From Dehalococcoidia bacterium (GTDB lineage: Bacteria > Chloroflexota > Dehalococcoidia > JAUSJJ01), in assembly GCA_030647705.1 (NCBI GenBank), contig JAUSJJ010000249.1:1-5364 (forward strand): a DNA stretch of 5,364 nucleotides, written 5' to 3'. The notes beneath the pieces were generated by a model that saw nothing but the letters and a program-made list of their open reading frames with translations, was not told the DNA's origin and made no database searches. The position numbers and the translations under genes were made by a program. The stretch's first letter is position 1. The number at the start of each line of letters is the position of its first letter. This document shows positions 5,059 to 5,364 of this stretch, piece after piece.

Positions 5059-5071
5059 CACGTCAGACGTG
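5059..5071. promoter_or_regulatory. Candidate operator: perfect dyad CACGTC-A-GACGTG
   Basis: Two perfect 6-bp arms around one central base, placed about +6 to +18 relative to the start site predicted from the promoter at 5084-5112. Such a position would suit a repressor of the phosphofructokinase gene. No cognate regulator is in the window. Confidence 0.35.
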
Positions 5072-5083
5072 GCACTGATGCTC

Positions 5084-5112
5084 ATTGTCAGCCATTCATC
5101 CCTCGCTGTCAA
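5084..5112 (-). promoter_or_regulatory. Probable promoter of the phosphofructokinase unit
   Basis: On the minus strand a perfect TTGACA (5112-5107), 17-bp spacer, then GACAAT (5089-5084; four of six to TATAAT). The predicted leader is about 165 nt. A palindrome GAGCGCTC (5125-5132) lies 12 bp upstream of the -35 box. Confidence 0.5.
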
Positions 5113-5191
5113 GACCCATCTAGTGAGCGCTCGACGTAAATTTCCTGCAAACGATGCCGTATCCGGCCCCTCTGCGCACGCTTGGATAAAC

Positions 5192-5222
5192 AAGCAGGGC
5201 AGGCGTTACGCCTGCCCTGCTT
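5192..5222 (-). terminator. Strong 14-bp hairpin, second terminator after the right-edge gene
   Basis: AAGCAGGGCAGGCG (5192-5205) and CGCCTGCCCTGCTT (5209-5222) are perfect complements around a TTA loop. On the minus strand the stem is followed by GTTTATCC, so with the TT at the end of the stem it gives a short U-rich tail. It separates the oxidoreductase transcript from the phosphofructokinase promoter. Confidence 0.75.
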
Positions 5223-5253
5223 CATCTCTGTCTGATTGGCTCAATATGACAAA

Positions 5254-5277
5254 GTCTGAGCCGATGCGGGCTCAGAC
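5254..5277 (-). terminator. First terminator-like hairpin after the right-edge gene
   Basis: GTCTGAGCC/GGCTCAGAC, a perfect 9-bp stem with a 6-nt loop, begins 11 nt after the stop codon at 5289-5291 and is followed on the minus strand by TTTGTC. The downstream segment TGAGCC (reverse complement of 5238-5243) can compete for the same GGCTCA arm, allowing an alternative fold. Confidence 0.65.
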
Positions 5278-5288
5278 CTGCCGTTTGG

Positions 5289-5364
5289 TCAGATTCGTCT
5301 CCCCAGTGTGCCGGCGTCTCTGGTCGCCTGGAACAGCCTCCGCACTCCGGCGCAATCGCCGATG
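5289..5364 (-). CDS. C-terminal end of a probable FAD-dependent oxidoreductase (5' part outside window)
   Basis: Only 24 codons before TGA are visible, reading IGDCAGVRRLFQATRDAGTL and ending GRRI. An (A)IGDC followed by about 20 residues including a helical A-x-x-x-G-x-x-x-x-R-I tail is the usual end of flavin-binding NAD(P)H oxidoreductases such as the 2,4-dienoyl-CoA reductase/NADH:flavin oxidoreductase group, where GD contacts FAD. Two hairpins follow directly, supporting a genuine gene end. The other two minus-strand frames show no family motif. Too short to name an enzyme. Confidence 0.5.
   Translation of the reverse strand, partial: IGDCAGVRRLFQATRDAGTLGRRI

Overview
The window is a moderately GC-rich bacterial chromosomal segment in which every recognisable gene lies on the minus strand. 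Read in the direction of transcription (high to low coordinate) it holds: the last 24 codons of a probable FAD-dependent oxidoreductase with two terminator-like hairpins; a diphosphate-type 6-phosphofructokinase preceded by a promoter, a structured leader and an overlapping short ORF; a repeat-filled intergenic region; a long class II fructose-bisphosphate aldolase-type protein; a KynB-like cyclase/formamidase; a second repeat-bearing gap with a promoter; a dCTP deaminase-like protein with a C-terminal membrane anchor; and lexA, which runs off the left edge.

Taxonomy can only be inferred. A LexA with a site resembling the Gram-positive GAAC-N4-GTTC box, strong GGAGG ribosome sites, GTG starts, a PPi-type PFK and the long aldolase would suit an uncultured Chloroflexota (Dehalococcoidia/Anaerolineae-like) bacterium. 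No marker in the window proves this.

There are three likely transcription units. The phosphofructokinase has a TTGACA promoter near 5084-5112 and catalyses the step directly before the aldolase, so the two genes form a glycolysis/gluconeogenesis block (F6P, FBP, triose phosphates). The aldolase has its own well-spaced promoter at 3724-3752. Its roughly 240-nt leader would run through two GTAG-headed palindromic repeats, one of which is split by an 83-bp MITE-like insertion. The cyclase follows 76 bp downstream of the aldolase, across a nested inverted-repeat structure.

The last unit is the most unusual. A TTGACT-17-TAATAT promoter carries a LexA-box-like dyad in its spacer and drives a Dcd-like gene followed 25 bp later by lexA. 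The Dcd-like protein lacks about 30 residues that contain the catalytic core of the family, and it ends in a coiled-coil/transmembrane tail. It is therefore a candidate SOS-controlled, membrane-anchored dCTP deaminase/dUTPase pseudoenzyme.

No tRNA, rRNA, CRISPR array or complete insertion sequence was recognised.
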